Assembly (NCBI GenBank): GCA_037576215.1
Contig: JBANDB010000011.1
Span: 2,790,001-2,854,000, forward strand
Length of the DNA stretch: 64,000 nucleotides
Direction: 5' to 3'
From: Armillaria gallica
Taxonomy: Eukaryota > Basidiomycota > Agaricomycetes > Agaricales > Physalacriaceae
Position numbers and translations under genes: made by a program. Position 1 is the stretch's first letter; each line of letters begins with the position of its first letter. Of the stretch, positions 1 through 10,336 are shown piece after piece. The notes below the pieces were generated by a model. It had not been told where the DNA came from and did no database searches. It worked only from the letters and a program-made list of their open reading frames with translations.

Positions 1-622
1 TTTCGTCGTGACGTATAGGTTGAAGTACCATAAGTATCAAGCAGCAGCAGCTGGAGCACACAGTTCGGGAAATGCCGCCTCCGCTTGTCTTCAAGTCTTC
101 AACATGTGGACGACCACCAGGGCTCGCCCAGGCAGTACGGACTTGATTCCCGTGCGGCCACTGATAGAAGCTATGACTAATCAATACATCGTCCAAAGCA
201 ATAAAATTGACGTCAACCCTTGCAGTAAGGCACGTCGTCTGGAATCGTACAAAACTGATATCAGAAGGAGCGAAATGTGAGCGTTCTCGCATGATTGTCT
301 TGTTTGTGTTATCATTTCGAGACCTGTGCTTAATCTGCTAATATCTTAATGTTTTATCTGCACAGACTCGGCCTCCTTCTTATTGTTTTAGGGAATCTTT
401 AAACATGAGAAAAGTCTGCTCTGGCAGGTTCCTTATTCCCCCCATCCCACCGCCACCAAACCCTTATACGAGACCGACTCAAGTAGAAGTCGCCTCACCT
501 TCCATCTAGCGATAACAGAGGGACACCCAGATATCCATACGTGTCTCTTCTTTCTGGAACATTATCACCGCGATTAGTAGCAGTACTGGTGATCAGATGT
601 GTACTGGTCGCGCAAAGTTACT
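1..622. other. Left edge, no gene recognised
   Basis: No reading frame here resembles a family I know. A 90-residue frame at 8-280 has a low-complexity alanine stretch and no motif, and is probably chance. The segment ends where similarity to the kinase-like family begins. Confidence 0.4.
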
Positions 623-1761
623 TCCTGGCGAGATTTTCTGGCATGACCGTGCAGTGTGGCCAAAAGAGTGTGGCCACGAGCTACGACTGCGCCTTCGACC
701 TGGTTGGGTTCCATCATGACAGTCACGAAGGAGCCGTATGGATGCGAGGATGGCACTTCCGGAATGGTGCGCTTGCCGGGATCCTTAATCATGTATATGC
801 TAATTTTTCTCATAAGCGTAGCTATGCATTCATGGATGCCAAGGATATGTCCACTGGACAGATTGTCGCAATGAAATTCATTAACCACCAAGAAAATCCG
901 GGGGAACTGGCCATTGCAACCTTCTTTACCGGTGAGGAAAAGTCCTCGGATTGTCATAATCATTGCTCCCCGTTCTTCGAATACTCCCCGTTCCAAACGA
1001 AGAAGTGCATCATCGTGATGCCATACCTACGATCACGGTATGATCTCAAGTTCAAAACCGTCGGTGAAGGGGTCCAGTTCTTCAAGGAAATGTTCGAGGT
1101 GGACTAGCTCATTGTCGTTTTGTGTGGGTTCTTTTAAACGCAGTTCTTAGGGATTCCAATTCATTCACCACATCGGTCACGCACTGAACGACCCCAGAAA
1201 CACAACTTCATTGATTTCAGTCTTTCGATCCTCTACAAACCCGACGAACTGCCGGTCACCGTGCGCGCACTCGAAGGAGGGGACAAATCGGTTCCCGAGT
1301 TTCTCGCCGATGATCCAGATAGGACAAAGCGAACGTCGAAGTACGATCCATTTGCTGTTGACGTCTACTATCTTAGGAATGCATTTCAGAGCCTTTCTCC
1401 GCAGAGTAAGCCCTGCTCTCTATTTCGCCGGCATGGGGCTGACTTCTTCTAGGAGGTCGGGGCGAATTATGAACTCAACGAGAAAGCGCTCTGTGGAGTG
1501 AAAGGATTAAGTTCATGGAACTTCCCGGATAGCTGCGATGACTGAGTCGGATCCAGCGAAGCGGATCAAGATCCGACGAAACTATCGAGAAATTTACCCT
1601 CATCGAAAAAGGTCTTAGAGCGCGATGATTTTGAGATCGCGAGTTGTCTATAACACTGACTCCACCATTCTTCGACCCTTCAAGACTGTTGGTCACTCGG
1701 TGTGGACTCTGGGTCTCATTGCGCGAGGAATATCAGCCATTCCTAAGCCTTTATCGTCGTG
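623..1761 (+). pseudogene. Kinase-like family, copy 1 (decayed)
   Basis: Fragments of the Agaricomycete kinase-like family are readable in order. The N-terminal block PGEIFWHDRAVWPKECGHE is followed by a tryptophan codon changed to a stop at the end of GWVPS. An ATP-lobe exon (about 817-1099) carries VAMKF and IIVMPYLRS. A C-terminal half carries FIDFSLS, DPFAVDVYYL and LRSRVVYNT. Compared with the intact copy at 4652-5994, the catalytic loop and the segment after it are missing around position 1180. The DFG glycine is serine, and several frameshifts and stops break the C-terminal part. The order of parts is seen directly; loss of function is inferred. It is the first of six related units. 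Confidence 0.85.
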
Positions 1762-3000
1762 AATTCTTGTCTATCAATTCCTCCTGTGTTTCAATGGCGT
1801 TTGCTGTCCCTCCTATATCTAGCAACATCTTGGAATGTATGCCTTTTGGTCTCACTTTGGTATCTTGTTGGTGATATCTCTGTGGGCTACGAGGCATCGA
1901 GTATCCGACTTTCTCTTTTGCAACCAAGAAGACAACTCATGAATCCTGGTCGTATCTCTTCCTCGCGCGATAAACCTGCGCCTGCTCCTGCTCTACACAT
2001 GCCATTCACATCTCGGAACATATGTCCATTCTTCTTGCTTTGGCACTGTCCAAACTTCGACGGTGACGTCTGGTGCCTTCCTCCCTTCTTGTCATTGATA
2101 TGCCAACTCTACATATCATAGCTGTACCTCATTCTCACACTATTCATACTTGAATCAATGATGGTACCAATACGAGGTTGAAGATAGGCTTGTTCGAGTG
2201 ATGTCCTGACCGAATGGTCGGCGTCTTCTGGATACTGTACTATTTCAACCGTAAGTTCACCTAACGCCTAACAGCGGACTCTGAACTGAACTTATTTCAT
2301 ATGTCCTAACGCCTAACAGAGGGGTCTGAAGTGACATCCGTACAAATCAAAATAGGGCAAAAACTTGCCTCTTAAACCTGATTTTTTCCACATAACTTTG
2401 GCATAACTACAATAGTGTGTGTAAAGCTGACTCCTTCTTAAGCAATCTTCCTGCTCCGAAAACTTAGCATCATGCCAGTATCCTCAAAACATTTAAATAG
2501 CTTCTTTTCCTATGACCAAGGTAAAGGATCGAGAAATGCAGCTCGCTCAAGGCTCGGGCTGTGCCGGCCGAACAGGCTGAACTGAACTGGTAAGTGCTAA
2601 CGCCTAACGTCGGTGTCTGAACTGACAACCCAATGAACTACTGTCCTAACGCCTAACAGTGGCTGAACTTACGGTTGAAATAGTACAGTATCTCCATTAT
2701 GGTCATCTATGCCTTTGTTCCGCTAAGATCGCAAGATCTTCACGCCTTATTCTTGTCATGGACCGAGGTCTAGGGACCTGTATCAATACAATACAATCAC
2801 TTTGCACTGTGAGTGACAGGAAAAAATGCATTCCCTACCTACGCGTGCGCAATTGCCGCTGTAACCTCAGACGTAGTAGCTGTGATAGAGATGTTCAAAA
2901 GGCATTTTTTCGGTGCCTACGGATTGTCTTTCAACATCCACGGCTGGCTTCCCTATAACGGGAATACAATACACATATCTTAGTCGCAACGCCGCCTACT
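1762..3000 (+). repeat. Kinase 3'-flank module A (MITE-bearing)
   Basis: The sequence after the kinase stop is similar to that after the copies ending near 5994, 7014 and 9494. Shared landmarks are a C/T-rich stretch, a block ending in TCGGCGTCTTCTG, TCTCCATT followed by a TTTGTTC block, and CGAGGTCTAGGGACC. This shows that whole gene-plus-flank units were duplicated. The module is split by a 454-bp transposon-like element at 2235-2688. Nothing else was recognised in 3001-3162. Confidence 0.7.
2235..2688. mobile_element. Tc1/mariner-type MITE, 454 bp
   Basis: The ends are perfect 25-bp inverted repeats starting CTGTACTATTTCAACCGTAA, flanked by TA on both sides (2233-2234 and 2689-2690). Related flank modules read straight through this point, for example TCTTCTGAATATCTCCATT at about 7255, so an unoccupied site is visible. 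It has no coding capacity. A TA target duplication and short inverted ends fit a non-autonomous Tc1/mariner element; the superfamily is an inference from the TA site. Confidence 0.85.
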
Positions 3001-3162
3001 ACCTCAACTCGTGGACTAACAGAAGTCCGATTATATCGTACACTTAAATAAGAGATGCACAGGACACAGACAGAACACCGAGTCCTAACTTGGCGTGGTG
3101 AGTGGTCACTAAAGCTATGGTATGGCGTTGGTACGAAGTATACAATGTCAGACTCTGACCTT

Positions 3163-4402
3163 CTAGCATGTTGGTGCATCTCTGATGGCTTGTAATACGT
3201 CTGCAGAAGCAGACATACAGCTGGAGGCCGCCTGGAGACCGTCTACCAGACGGTCAAATCTCCGATGCTTTCGTGGAGCACTGGGACCGGCATCAGTGGT
3301 GGCATTCGCTGGGGCCGATGTATGAGTAGAGACGGGTGTTTTGCTCGGGCGCATTGTCTGCACGGGGGTATTGACGGCACCGGATGAGTTCAAGAGTGTG
3401 TTGAGCAGGTCAACACCTTCACGACGACTGGACTCGTTATCAGCAGACAAAAGTCTGTGTAAGCTCTCAGCATCATCGGTGGAAAGATCGACCAGAATGC
3501 CCTCTCGTTGACTACGGTCCGGAGGAGTATCCGAAAGATCGATTAAGTTTCCTTCCAGAACAATGCCTTCGAGCTCGGAAGGGGGACAGTGGGGAGTGCT
3601 TGGTTGAGGACGCATGACAGGATATGGAATGGGCAATGAAACGGCCGAACCATTCAATAGGTCGACTGATGCCGGGGTTGCTGCAGTCCGACTTGATCTT
3701 TGAGTACGAGGGAGGCGGCCCTTTACACGAGTCCATCGCCCGTCACGTTTGTAGATATCACGGAGATCTTCCTCCAAGATGTCGAGCGGTTCCTCTTCTG
3801 TTTGCGCTTCCAAAGCCTCCGCCTGTTCCGCTGCTTCTTTTGCAGCACCCTCCGCTTCCTCAAGCATGTTTTTTGCTTTGATGAAGGCACTGTAATGCTG
3901 TATAGCCATGAATAAATGGTTAGGTCCCTTCACTGGATTATTGGCCAGGACTCACTTCAACATAATTGCAATGGGATTTGACATCTTTTTTGAGGCGCAT
4001 ATACTTCATAAGATTCTTCAAGTGCCCCCACCGTGTCTTGTCAAGGTTCTGTACGTTCTGGATCAGCCTGCAAAGTTGTTATAAAACATGCGTCGTAAGA
4101 CATGAGCTCTATCCTCGATCAAATATGGCGTACATGAAGTGTGTTGTGCAAATGTCAACTCTCATATCCAAAGGGACATGGTGTTGTACCTCTATAAACG
4201 TCCTGGCGGCTACCATCAATGCCTTATCTAGTTGGGTGATCTTTTTTACTGGCATGAATAAAACGGTTGTGCCAACGACAATCGCATAACCAAAGCCTGC
4301 GATAAGCGTTATAATGGAGACACCGCCGTCTAACATCTTGTCCGGACTCTGTAGTATTCGTTGGTCTAGTAGCGCTTTGAAGTGTTGAGTAGCTGAGGGC
4401 AA
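3163..4402 (-). CDS. Hypothetical membrane/coiled-coil protein
   Basis: I do not recognise this gene. Three exons join well. The first contains a hydrophobic segment (ITLIAGFGYAIVVGTTVLFM) that looks membrane spanning, followed by KKITQLDKALMVAARTFIE. A middle exon (about 3950-4078) is basic and helical. A last exon is Ala/Glu-rich (AEGAAKEAAEQAEALEAQ, likely coiled coil) followed by a Ser/Pro-rich tail to the stop at 3163. Introns run about 4190 to 4079 and 3952 to 3896. The start is uncertain: the frame is open upstream of 4402 without a clear ATG, so a further 5' exon is likely. It lies within the kinase array on the opposite strand. Confidence 0.55.
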
Positions 4403-4651
4403 GCTGAGAGTGGCGAAGTTGAATGCATAACGAATGCACGCATTAAACTTATAAGCCAGACAAGTACAATACCCTGAGAATGGTAGTCAAGTGAGCGTTC
4501 TGTCGACATGAAGGGTGAAACCAATCGGTAACCAGATTATCTCCGTTACCTCCGCTGAGATACCGTGACCGCGTTACAGCAGTGTCAGAGGGCCCAGTCG
4601 AATCATGCCCGAACTATGTGACCCTCAGTTCACTGCCAAAACACCATTACA

Positions 4652-5994
4652 ATGATCCACGGCGCCAATGTATTACTCCCAGGCGAAACTTTCTGGCGTG
4701 ACCACTCTGCATGGCTGAAAGAGTGCGGTTATGAGCTACGACCACGCTTCCAGCCTGGCTGGGTTCCTTCATGGGAGGGCACTAAGAAGGACTCATATTT
4801 CTGTGAAGATGGTTTATGTTTCGTGGTACGAGGGGCCGTATTTTTGGCCGACATTTAAAAGTACTCATTTGTCTCAGCGCAGTGGCACTTACATGGACGC
4901 AAAGGAAATTTCCACTGGACGAATTGTTGCGATGAAGATTATCGTGCACGACAACTCACCAGAGGAATTGGCCATAGGTACTTTTCTCAGCAGCGGAGAA
5001 AGGTCTTCAGATAGCCGAAATCATTGCGTCCCCATCCTCCGTACACTTCCCATTCCCGACCGAGAAGGGAGGGTCATTATTGTGATGCCGTATCTACGAG
5101 CGTGGCATGACCCCAGGTTCAAGAACATCGGGGAGGGAGTACATTTCTTCAAAGAAATGCTTGAGGTACGTTATAGAACGCAGAAGATGTGAACAGTAAC
5201 TCTAAAGCGGCCAACTCTGCAGGGACTTCAATTCCTTCATGAAAATCACATTGCGCATTGGTCGGTCTCTTCTATCAATGTTATTGCTCGTTTCATTGAT
5301 TTCGTCAATTCAGTGATGGCGGATTCACAAATATTATGATGGATTGTTCGCAGATGTACGGACCAGAGAGCTTCCATCCTCAAGAACAAGGCATGAAATA
5401 CGACTTTTCCACTTCTGCACGTCATTCGTCGCGCACCGAACATCCTCCAAAATACTATTTCATCGATTTTGGACTGTCTATTCATTATAAACCTGACGAC
5501 CTTCCGGCTGTTATATGCGCCGTCGCTGGAGCGGACAAAAGTGTCCCGGAATTCCTCGCAGATGGGGACCAGCAGACACCAAAACATGATCCCTTCGCTG
5601 TAGACGTTTACTATCTCGGTAATGCATTCAGGGCATTTCTCCGAAGAGTAAGTTTGGGCCTTCTTTTTACTTCAAAAGCTCTGATGTCCCTTAGGGAGTT
5701 GTATCAAAGCACATAGAGAAGACGCTTCGAGGGATGAGAGGGTTTGAGTTCATGGAGCCTCTTATAGTTGCTATGACCGAACCAGATCCGGTGAAACGTA
5801 TCAAGGTCGGCGAAGCGGTGAAAAGATTTGCGGACATTGAGAAAGGTCTTAGTACGATGACTCTGAGATCCAGAGTTGTCTATAACGCCGAGCTCACCAT
5901 TCTTCGTCCTCTTAAGGCCGTCAGTCACTGGGTGTGGACTCTGAGACTCATTGTAAAGGGAATACCAACCACTCCTAAACCTTCCCCGCAGTAA
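4652..5994 (+). CDS. Protein-kinase-like protein, intact copy 2
   Basis: This is the only complete member of the array. Five exons (4652-4825, 4878-5165, 5223-5260, 5314-5647, 5695-5994) join in frame to 377 residues. The N-terminus has the family block GETFWRDHSAWLKECGYEL and PGWVPSW. Lysine 78 in VAMK is the likely ATP-binding lysine. IIVMPYLRAW is the hinge area. The catalytic loop reads AHCDGGFTN (Asp168, Asn173), and FIDFGLS gives the metal-binding Asp218. The usual HRD arginine is cysteine. The C-lobe has DPFAVDVYYLG and ends LRSRVVYNAE...HWVWTL. Family knowledge: these proteins are expanded in mushroom-forming fungi and their substrates are unknown. Kinase activity is inferred from the retained residues, not shown. 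Confidence 0.85.
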
Positions 5995-6802
5995 TCCTAG
6001 TTTCTCTTGCTCTGTCCCTGCCTTTGCTACTGATTTTGCTCTACATCTATCTACCTCCTGGAATGTATGCTCTTTCTTCTCGCTTGGCAGCTCGTCCGGG
6101 GATATCTCTGAGTCTTGGCGACGGTGTCTGGTGTCTGGTGTCCGGTTTCCCTCTTTTCCAGTCAACAAGTCAGCAAGCGTCTATCCTGAGCGGCAGCCGT
6201 ACCTCATTCTCACGCTGCCCTCTCTCGCCTAATTGGAACTGATGATCAATACCAGTATGAGGTGAAGCATGGGCTCCTTCGAGTAAGACCACGCGGAATC
6301 CTGACCGATTGATTAGCATTTTCTAGCATTGTGGGCGCTTATGCTTTTGTTCTGCTGGAGTCACAGGACTTGTACATGTAATATCGTGATGGGCCCGAAG
6401 TCTAGGGACCTTTCACAAATACAATACCATCAATTGAAATGGTATGACGTGAGCCCGCAGCTTGTGCGTGCATTGTATCTAATTACATTGTGATGCCAGT
6501 AATATCCAAGGTATCTAATGTATCTAGTGTCGTCACTATACGATGGCCGTTTTTCTCTTCGAACTCACTAGCCGTAATGGAGATATTCAAGGGCCATTTT
6601 CTCTGGTGCCCTACGGCAACAATATCATCTTTCCAGGTCTCCTTCAATACTCACAGTTGGCTTCCCTACGGCAAGATTACAGTACGCATCCTGGCCATAA
6701 CGCAACCTACTCCCTCCATTTCTTTAATTCATGCGCTAATTATTCCCTTATTCTTTCTCTCTCTTCGCCAAGTCTTACTCTCTAATTTGACATTGGTCAT
6801 GC
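5995..6802 (+). repeat. Kinase 3'-flank module B
   Basis: This 3' flank resembles modules A, C and E. It contains the CTCATTCTCACGCTG area, a GGCGCTTATGCTTTTGTTC block, GAAGTCTAGGGACC, ATCAATTGAAATGG, and the CTGGTGCCCTACGGCAAC block shared with about 8525. The MITE of module A is absent at the matching point. No gene is recognised; the segment ends where a kinase C-terminus resumes. Confidence 0.6.
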
Positions 6803-7014
6803 AGGACGGTTTAACGGATACTACTCGTTTCAAGATCGACGAAGCTGTCGAGAAATTTGCACTGGCCGAGAAGGGCCTTAGCGCTATGACATTGAGATCT
6901 CGAGTCGTCTATAACACGGACTTCATCATTTTCCGACCTTTCAAAGCTATCGGTCAGTGGGTGTGGACTCTGGGTCTCATTGCGCGAGCCATTCCTAAGC
7001 TTCTACCACAGTAA
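6803..7014 (+). pseudogene. Kinase-like family, copy 3 (C-terminal stub)
   Basis: About 70 codons of the family C-terminus are readable: FKIDEAVEKFALAEKGLS, then LRSRVVYNTDFIIFRPFKA and GQWVWTLGLIARAIP, with a TAA at 7012-7014. There is no ATP lobe, catalytic loop or DFG upstream. The sequence before it is repeat flank, so the stub arose by a truncating join rather than gradual decay. Confidence 0.85.
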
Positions 7015-7500
7015 ATTCTTGTCTATCAATTTCTCTTGCTCTACATCTGACTACATCTCGGAATATATGCCCTTTCTTCTCGCTTTGGCATCTCGTCGGT
7101 GATATCTGAGGGCTATGAGGTGTCGGGTGTCCGACTTCCCTTTTTGCAACTCATACGAATACTAGCCGTACCTCGTTCGAATCAATGATCAACCCAAAAC
7201 GAGTTGAAGAATGGGCTGATTCGAGTATCGATGCCCCGACCAAATGATCGGCATCTTCTGAATATCTCCATTGTGAACGCTTGTGTTTTTGTTCTTCTGG
7301 GATCACAGGACCTTGACACGATGTGGCAGTTACGCGTTGCCGTACTCGTGGAATTGATGCCACGAGACGTGCTGACGCGTCCTTCCTTTTCCCGGTCCGG
7401 TTCTTTGTCTCTTCCTTCTTTCTCTCTCGACTACATGCTACCTTTTCCTCTCTTTCTTTCTTATAGGATCGATTTCTTCACCGACGCAATACTTTAGGCA
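7015..7500 (+). repeat. Kinase 3'-flank module C
   Basis: A shorter flank module follows copy 3. It includes GGTGTCCGACTTCCC, ATGATCGGCATCTTCTG and TGAACGCTTGTGTTTTTGTTC. The uninterrupted junction around 7255-7265 is the empty counterpart of the MITE site. Similarity fades after about 7330. Confidence 0.6.
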
Positions 7501-8219
7501 TCAATGCTCAAATGTTATCAAATTGGTTATTCCGCATGCGGATGATGACGACACCAAGAGCGACTCGCAAGGGGTAGCTCCTCCCCACAACAATCAAGCC
7601 ATGCTAACACAACGAGGGATAGTTGGGGTTGGTCTGGGATACGGTGTCGTTCTTCTGGTCCCATTATACCTTTTTTTATGCTTATTGTTCACAGTTGAAT
7701 CCCTTAAAGATCACATATCCCTTTCCCCATCTTCACAACTACCCATCCACCTATACTATACACACCGGATGCGAGGATGAGACTGTGACATCCGTAAACA
7801 CCTCGGACTGTGCTGGGGATCGAGATGATGACGGACTGACGACCCGTTCATTAACGCTGAGGGTGGCAGCGTGCTCTCCCTATCAGTAGTTGCACTAATC
7901 CTGGGTGGAGCGGTTGCTCAACGTTAAGGACTAGCTATGGATTTATCTTCTTCAATGGACCGTGTACTTATCTTCTTTGCTTCATTTACATTATCGGACG
8001 CCGTAGCGGGGCCCTGGCGACGCACGAGCACGCGTGCGGCCATCCCCTATCTGTACTTATCAAGTTGTACCTTGGGGATATAGATTCTTGCTTTTGCCCA
8101 CCACACCGAGTTTCGAGCACTGAGTCCTGAGCAATGATACATCGTGAGCTTCATCTATTCTTCAGCTACTGACTACGTTTATCTAGATATTGCCTATCTA
8201 CTTCTCTTATCCCAAATCC
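7501..8219. other. Unassigned stretch in the array
   Basis: No gene or matching repeat was recognised. The base composition differs from the flank modules, with a GC-rich patch near 7999-8045. A possible 5' exon begins at 8220, so this may be the former promoter region of a truncated gene; that is speculative. Confidence 0.3.
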
Positions 8220-8369
8220 ATGGTTAAGCGACCTCTGCCTGCCAACGACCCGCGCCAACCAGTCTACGTCACGACCGACGCATACTACCACAACGACATT
8301 CTCGCATTGGAACCTGATGGACCGAGGTTTAGCTGTATGCACAGAATACTATCAATTGAAACGGTGTGA
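8220..8369 (+). pseudogene. Orphan 5' exon-like fragment
   Basis: An ATG at 8220 opens a 49-codon frame beginning MVKRPLPANDPRQPVYVTTD. It looks coding up to about 8316, where the sequence becomes the repeat flank (GACCGAGGTTTAGC, similar to 2760). The last part of the frame is therefore repeat. I do not recognise the protein. It may be the 5' end of an unrelated gene cut off by the recombination that built the array. Confidence 0.35.
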
Positions 8370-8552
8370 ATATGAACCTACAACTTGTGCGGGCATTATT
8401 TCGTCTGCCTTGTAATGCTAGCAACATCTAGGACATTCCTCGTGTATCAGTTGCCGCTATACTACGACTGGGTCTTTTCTTCGAACTCACTGATCGTGAT
8501 GGGGATATTCAAAGAGCTATTTTCTCTGGTGCCTACGGCAACCGTATCATCC
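8317..8552 (+). repeat. Kinase flank module D
   Basis: This is a copy of the distal flank: ATCAATTGAAACGGTGTG, CAACTTGTGCGGGCATT, then TTCTTCGAACTCACTGATCG and CTGGTGCCTACGGCAAC. It matches 6420-6620 and, for the first part, 9825-9900. It joins directly to a kinase fragment at about 8553. Confidence 0.6.
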
Positions 8553-9494
8553 CAGACCGGGACGAACATGTCATCATTGTGATGCCGTATCTACAACAAT
8601 GGTATTATCCCAAGTTTCGAACTGTTGGCGAGGGTGTTCAGTTCTTCGGCGAGATGCTTGAGGTGGGTGACTCGGTCAATTTTTAATTAATCCCCTCACA
8701 ATTCAGATCTCAGGGACTTCAGTTTATTCACGAAAACCATGTTGCTCATCGGTGAATACCTTGTATTATATTTGTTGCCCGCCTAATCCGTCCGCTGTCA
8801 GTGACGGAGGATTCACAAACTTCATGATGGATGCCTCGCAAATGTATGGACCAGAAGGCGTTCATCCTCATGAGAGGGACAAGAAATACGACTTTTCCGG
8901 CCGTGCACGACCCTACTCGCGAACCGAACGCCCTCCAAAATATCACTTCATCGTTTTTGGCCTCTCGGATATCTATGACCCGGATGACCTTCCTGCTACA
9001 ATGTGCGCTCTCGAGGGAAGGGACAAGACAGTCCTTGAATTTTTTGCCTATAATCCAGGGACAAAGCGGACGCCAAAGCACGATCCATTCGCTGTCGACG
9101 TTTACTATCTTCAAAGCCTTCCTCCGCAGTGTAAGTGCGGTCCACGACTTCGTACGTCACTGCTAAGCTCGTTTCCTAGGGAGTTTATGCAGACTACAAA
9201 CTCGCGAGAGAGCTTCGTGGGATGAAAGGCTTCGAGTTCATGGAACCTCTAATCGCGGCTATGACCCTGCAAAGCGTATCACTATCAACAAAGCTATTGA
9301 AAGATTCACTTTCATCGAGAAAGGCCTCAGCGGGATGACTCTGAGATCCAGAGTAGTCTATAACACCGATTTTACTATTTTTCGTCCCTTTAAGTTAAAG
9401 TTTATTAAAGTTCAAGGCCATCGGTCACTGGGTGTGGACTTCAGGGCTCATAACGCGCAGAATACCCGCCATTGCCAGTCCTTCGCCGCAGTGA
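8553..9494 (+). pseudogene. Kinase-like family, copy 4 (5'-truncated)
   Basis: The copy starts inside the ATP lobe at DEHVIIVMPYLQQWYYPKF, so the first third is missing. Two splice sites match the intact copy, giving GLQFIHENHVAHRDGGFTN with a normal HRD. The metal-binding motif is degraded (FIVFGLS instead of FIDFGLS). A frameshift and small deletion follow AAMT near 9262. An A/T-rich insertion of about 20 bp (around 9393-9412) shifts the tail, which otherwise reads to a TGA at 9492-9494. With the missing lobe and the lost Asp it should be inactive. Confidence 0.85.
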
Positions 9495-10336
9495 ATCCTT
9501 GCTTTTCTTTGCTGTCATTCTCGATTTTTTTTGCTGTCCCTGCTACTGCTCTACATTCCAGAATCCCTATGCTTACATCCGATCCGAACTTTGACGAAGA
9601 TAACTCCGGTCAACTTTGTCTATGTTGGCGGTGTTTGGTGTCCAGCTGTTTTTTTTCCTTGCAGCACTGAGCCCCGATTCTGTATTCTGACTGCGGCCGT
9701 ACCACGTCGTGCCTCGCTCTCACCCCGACCGAGTACCAGTGATCGGCTTCTTCTGTGTATCTCCATTTTGAGCGCTTGTGTTTTTGTTCTCTCTGGGGTA
9801 ACCGCGCAGAAGCTCAAGCAACGCGACACTATCAATTGAAACGGTGTCATTGGGGGCCGTGGTACAACTTGTGCGTGTATTGTTTTCTTTACTTCGTAAT
9901 GAATGTCATCTAGGATACTTACCAAATGTATGCATTCAATCATTCCTCACGTATCCGGCCATTCAATGCTGTACGATCTCGGATCGGGCCTTTTTCTTCC
10001 GTTGCCCGTCATGTGGATATCCACAATCTTGTGCCTATCGCTACCATATGATGGTTTAACTAGTCTCTAGTGTTTTACTCTGACGTGCAACCGCAAACGT
10101 GGTATCGAGTGGCAGCGAAGACCTAACATGAGTACAATGCTAAAACGCGGTATACCCAATTCGCGTTGAATCCCGTCACTTTTGCTGACATCGTGGCATC
10201 AGCTTCGAGGAGACGCATCCATTCGGTTTAACTGTCCGGTGGTGTCAGAAGTCCACCGTTGCGCCATCATTTCTAGGTGTCTACATGTGTGCCCTTGACT
10301 GGTAATCCCTCTTTCGCCTGCTCCAAACAAACCGCG
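9495..10336 (+). repeat. Kinase 3'-flank module E
   Basis: This flank shares GCTTCTTCTGTGTATCTCC, GAGCGCTTGTGTTTTTGTTC, ATCAATTGAAACGGTGTC and CAACTTGTGCGTGTATTG with the other modules, again without the MITE. From about 10,000 no similarity or gene was recognised. Confidence 0.55.
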
